Part shown: positions 61,201 to 64,000 of the stretch, piece by piece | How the letters are laid out: each line of letters opens with the position of its first letter | Position numbering within the stretch: position 1 is the stretch's first letter | Source of the DNA: Pithys albifrons albifrons | Lineage: Eukaryota; Chordata; Aves; Passeriformes; Thamnophilidae | Direction of reading: 5' to 3' | DNA length: 64,000 bases | Assembly (NCBI RefSeq): GCF_047495875.1 | Contig: NC_092471.1 | Location: 21,141,809-21,205,808 of the forward strand | Made by a program: the position numbers and the translations under genes | Notes under the pieces: generated by a model | The model's input: the letters and a program-made list of their open reading frames with translations, nothing else | What the model was told of the DNA's origin: nothing | Databases searched by the model: none

Positions 61201-63759
61201 TCTTGACCCTGCACAGATCCACCTGCCGCGCACAGGGGAGCGGCTCTGAGGGTGGCGGGTCCTGGGAGCCCTCGCAGCCCGGCTCCTTGTGCTGGCTCTC
61301 CGCGGGCACCTCTGGCACCGCCCGCAGGCCCTGCTGCCCCGCCACAGGCAGGTCGTGCGACAAATACGCCGCTAACACTTGGTTTTTGGGTTTTGCATCC
61401 AACTGTTTGAGCCCATAGCTCCCCTGGGGAACCTCAGTCTTTGTGTTGCCCTCCTGACCGGAGTCAGCCTCTGGCTGAGTGCACTCCTGACTCTTTGGAG
61501 TGTTATTCAGCTTCCCCTTCCCCTCTTTCCCATCCAAGGCGCTGGTCTGAAGAGCTGGACCTGCTTCCAGTGGGGCTGGGTTGCCTGGCTCCTTGTAGGG
61601 CTTGGGCAAGACTCGGCAGCTCTTGGTCTTGGCCACAGCTTCCCGTTCCTGAGGCAGGAGCTGGGGCAGCCCCTCCGGCAGGCTCTGGGTGGCTGCACTG
61701 GGCTCTGCGGGCTGCACGCTCGGGAATGCCGGGAGCTCACCTGCTCCAGCCAGTTTGCAGGGGCTGCTCTGGCTTGGGGGCAGGTGTCCTGCTGTGGAGA
61801 TGCCAATGGAAAGCAGAGGGCTTTGATGGTAAGGAGACCAGCCCAGAGGCAGAACCTGAGGATTGGAAGGTTTTCCATTGACAGGACATCGCGGGTACAC
61901 ACTTCCCTGGATGGGATTCCAGGTGCAGATGTCCTTGGACTGACACAAAGGAGCTCCTGGAGCAACTCTGCCATGAAGAAGTCTCTTGGCAGGATCCTGC
62001 TGTCCTTCTGTGATGACCTGGTTGGCTTTCTTCCCGCAGGGAACACCAGCACTGGGAGGCTCGCCCTGGTCAATGATGGAGATGGGCTCCTGCTTGGGCA
62101 GGAGGTGCTGGTCCCTGCTGAGGCTCATGCTGGGGTCCTTGCTGAGCAGCAGCGAGGCGGGTACTGGGTTGGCGACACCAACGTAGGTGCCGGGAATGGC
62201 GCTGATGAGCGCAGTGTTCTTCACCCAGGAGCCCTGCTCGCCATTGCGCAGGAACTCAGGGAAGATGACCAAGGGCGGGGTGGTGCCAAGACAGGAGGTG
62301 ACACTGCTGCCTGCAGCCTGGGCCGCACGCTGGGACTTGGAGAGGACTGTGGTGAGCAGGGCTTTGCTGCTGGTGTGCACAGGGGTGAGGATGGGCATCG
62401 GCGGGGTCTTGCGCTGGCTGGGTGGAGGCAGTTTCTGGCGGTTGGACTTGGAGGAGAGATCAAGAGGCATCTCACTGTACTCTGGAGATGAGACCATCTC
62501 CCGCTCCAACTGGGGAGGGGACTTCAGAGGAGACAGAGAAGTGGCAGCCCCCGGTGCATGTGGCTCAGGAGCTGCTGGAGCTCTGGCCTGTGCCATGGTG
62601 CCAGAGGAGGGAGCGGCACTCCCACCTGGTGCTGCTGGTGGAGCCTGGCTGGAGGGCACAGCTGGGCTAGCACTGGACAGGGGAACACTCTCAGCCAGAG
62701 CCTGGGGACCACTTCCACCCGAGGGCGGAGGGCAGCTGAGCTGATTCACCTCCACAGACACCACTTTGGCATCCGAAGCCAAGGGCCTGGTGACAGAAAA
62801 GGTGTAGGGGTAGGAGCGCAGCTCCGGGGAAGCGATAATGCCTGGCAGGCAACGCTCATGCAGGTAGGAAGGCAGGACAGGGAGGGTGAGCGTGGAGGAG
62901 ACGCCCAGGGTAGCCGGGAGTGTGGCCACGCTGAGCGGCTGCCCACAGCTGGGCGGGGGGATGTACACCAGCGACTGGCTCGGGCTCAGCACAGCCCCGG
63001 CCTGGAAGGACAGGGGGAGCTTTTGCATAGCAGGGACCTGAGAAGGGGGAAAGCACACCCTGTTCAAGGTGAAGGTGGTGGAAGTAGAGGCAGAGGTGTT
63101 GCAGCTGGAGACAACCATGGACAACGTCCCTTCTGCCAGCATGCCTGGCGCTTGTGCTGCAGTGCTTGGGGGGGCTTTCTCCTTCTCAGCAGACTCACTC
63201 TCTGGAGCCATGGAGCAGGCTGGGGCAGCATCAGTCTGCTTGTCACTGGGAGGATCTGCTGGTGTCCAGGCAGCATCAGCACCACTGCTCTCCTCCTCCA
63301 CAGCTCTGGGGGTTGCTGGCTCCTGCCCTCTGCCATCCCCCTGACCTGCCAGAGGGCCCAGGGCATCATCTGTCACAGTCTTTCCTGCACTCTCGGAGTT
63401 TGGGTTGGGATCAGGTGGCTGCTCCTCCAGTTTGAGTCCAAGCTTTTCCTCCAACCTGCCATCAGCATCCAGCCCCTGGGCACTGCTGGTACCACCACTG
63501 ACTGCTGTGAGCTCCACCTGAAACGAGAAGGTGTTTCTGGGAGCCGTGCAAGTGTTTCCCTGGGAAGCAGACAGGATCTGCCCACCTAGGACACAGAGGG
63601 AGAAGCAGCAGGCCTGTTCCATCAGGGGATGGCCTTCTTGGAGCCTGCTGTGCAGGCAAGGAGCTCACCTCGGAAAGGCTGCTGCTGACACAAAACTCTT
63701 GAGACCCCAAGTGCTGTGAGCTGCTTGTTTTAGACTCCTCATCAGAAAGGGGGGCTCTC
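49248..63759 (-). CDS. BCORL1: BCORL1 transcriptional corepressor, 12 exons in window, 5' end outside
   Basis: BCOR-like corepressor that joins the PRC1.1 polycomb complex through its C-terminal PUFD (which binds PCGF1) and recruits CtBP. Exons, minus strand: 63669-63759, 60950-63517 (856 codons), 60500-60674, 59943-60023, 59353-59784, 56226-56455, 55926-56132, 55670-55836, 55404-55549, 54495-54572, 50075-50228, 49248-49524; about 1534 codons, all phases consistent. The CtBP motif MPLDLSSK is at 62450-62470. An acidic Glu run and a basic [12 protein letters not shown] nuclear signal lie in 59353-59784. Ankyrin repeats ([33 protein letters not shown]) lie in 55404-55836, and PUFD in about 49248-50228. 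The start codon exon lies beyond base 64000. Human protein is about 1711 residues; the proline-rich N-terminal part is shorter here. Confidence 0.95.
49800..49945 (+). repeat. CR1 LINE 3' fragment
   Basis: agtgtccaaggccaggctgg through attctgggattctgtgatga, in the BCORL1 intron before the last exon. Confidence 0.85.
50838..51075 (+). repeat. CR1 LINE 3' fragment
   Basis: gaagaaattcttccctgtga through caacccataccattccatga. It lies in the 50229-54494 intron of BCORL1; the remainder of that 4.3-kb intron shows no recognised element. Confidence 0.85.
51080..54494. other. BCORL1 intron, no recognised feature
   Basis: Moderately AT-rich, with T- and A-rich runs but no identifiable repeat family, exon or RNA gene. 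Open frames are short and lack family similarity. The introns 54573-55403 and 55550-55669 are similarly plain. Confidence 0.45.
56562..56730 (+). repeat. CR1 LINE 3' fragment
   Basis: cagagaagctgtggctgccc through ggggttctatgattcca, in the 56456-59352 intron of BCORL1. Confidence 0.85.
57332..57590 (-). repeat. CR1 LINE 3' fragment, inverted
   Basis: Begins agaatcccagaatggcttgg and continues through gggcggggacaccttccact to cagggaagaatttcttcct. Same BCORL1 intron. From 57600 to 59352 nothing else is recognised. Confidence 0.8.
60182..60372 (+). repeat. CR1 LINE 3' fragment
   Basis: caggttctccagagaggtgc through acacaaaccattctgggagt, between two BCORL1 exons (59943-60023 and 60500-60674). Confidence 0.8.
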
Positions 63760-64000
63760 CTAGGCAAGGAACAAGACACAGCATTACAAAACCCCAAAAT
63801 AACCTCCTCAGCATCCCACCCCTCCCTGTCCCTGCATGGGACAGCGGAGAAGCTGTGTACCTTCCTTGCTCATGGCCACCTGGCCTCACCACAGGCCAGC
63901 ACAGCCCTCCCCACTGTGCTGTATCACAGCCCAGAGTCACACACCCATTCCTGTCCCCTCCGCTTCCCATTCTGTCCCATCACACCTTTCCAGTCTCATC

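Noticed and set aside
61379..63589. Plus-strand frames of 340-370 codons opposite BCORL1
   Set aside because: Antisense shadows of the large, GC-rich BCORL1 exon, without family similarity.

Overview
The window is vertebrate nuclear DNA, almost certainly from a bird and probably a passerine. It has intron-containing genes with GT/AG splice sites, many 3' ends of chicken-repeat-1 (CR1) LINEs, GC-rich minisatellites, and bird-type LTR retrotransposon sequence. The genes match the human Xq26 block: SLC25A14, RBMX2, RAB33A, AIFM1 and BCORL1. That block corresponds, from general knowledge, to the short arm of chicken chromosome 4 and passerine 4A. All exon limits below were placed by eye from reading frame, splice consensus and family similarity.

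Layout. 122-4717 (-): the 5' half of SLC25A14, a mitochondrial carrier, cut by the window edge. 5755-7477 (-): RBMX2, a spliceosomal RRM protein. 7585-8665: a 20-nt minisatellite. 8738-11953 (-): RAB33A, a Golgi Rab GTPase, two exons. 14394-19416 (-): MARS2, mitochondrial methionyl-tRNA synthetase, three exons. 19616-44155 (+): AIFM1, apoptosis-inducing factor, complete, with two alternative second exons. 46021-47145 (+): an unrecognised 374-aa ORF with ETQTE repeats. 49248-63759 (-): BCORL1 without its first exon(s).

MARS2 and AIFM1 are divergent, and only about 200 bp separates their start codons. Both products are mitochondrial, so a shared bidirectional promoter is likely. The last AIFM1 intron (33654-44083) holds a 7.7-kb antisense endogenous retrovirus at 34615-42312. 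Its two 526-bp LTRs look identical, it has a 4-bp target duplication, a lysine-tRNA primer site and a clean polypurine tract. Its gag-pro is deleted in part, pol is frame-broken and env is interrupted once. Its Env carries an N-terminal immunoglobulin-like domain. Next to it is a 1-kb CAG-rich VNTR.

The most unusual items are the provirus (identical LTRs but many breaks, Ig-like Env), the ETQTE-repeat ORF, the minisatellite that changes from monomer to dimer organisation, the MARS2/AIFM1 head-to-head pair, and an intron-containing MARS2 where the human gene is single-exon.
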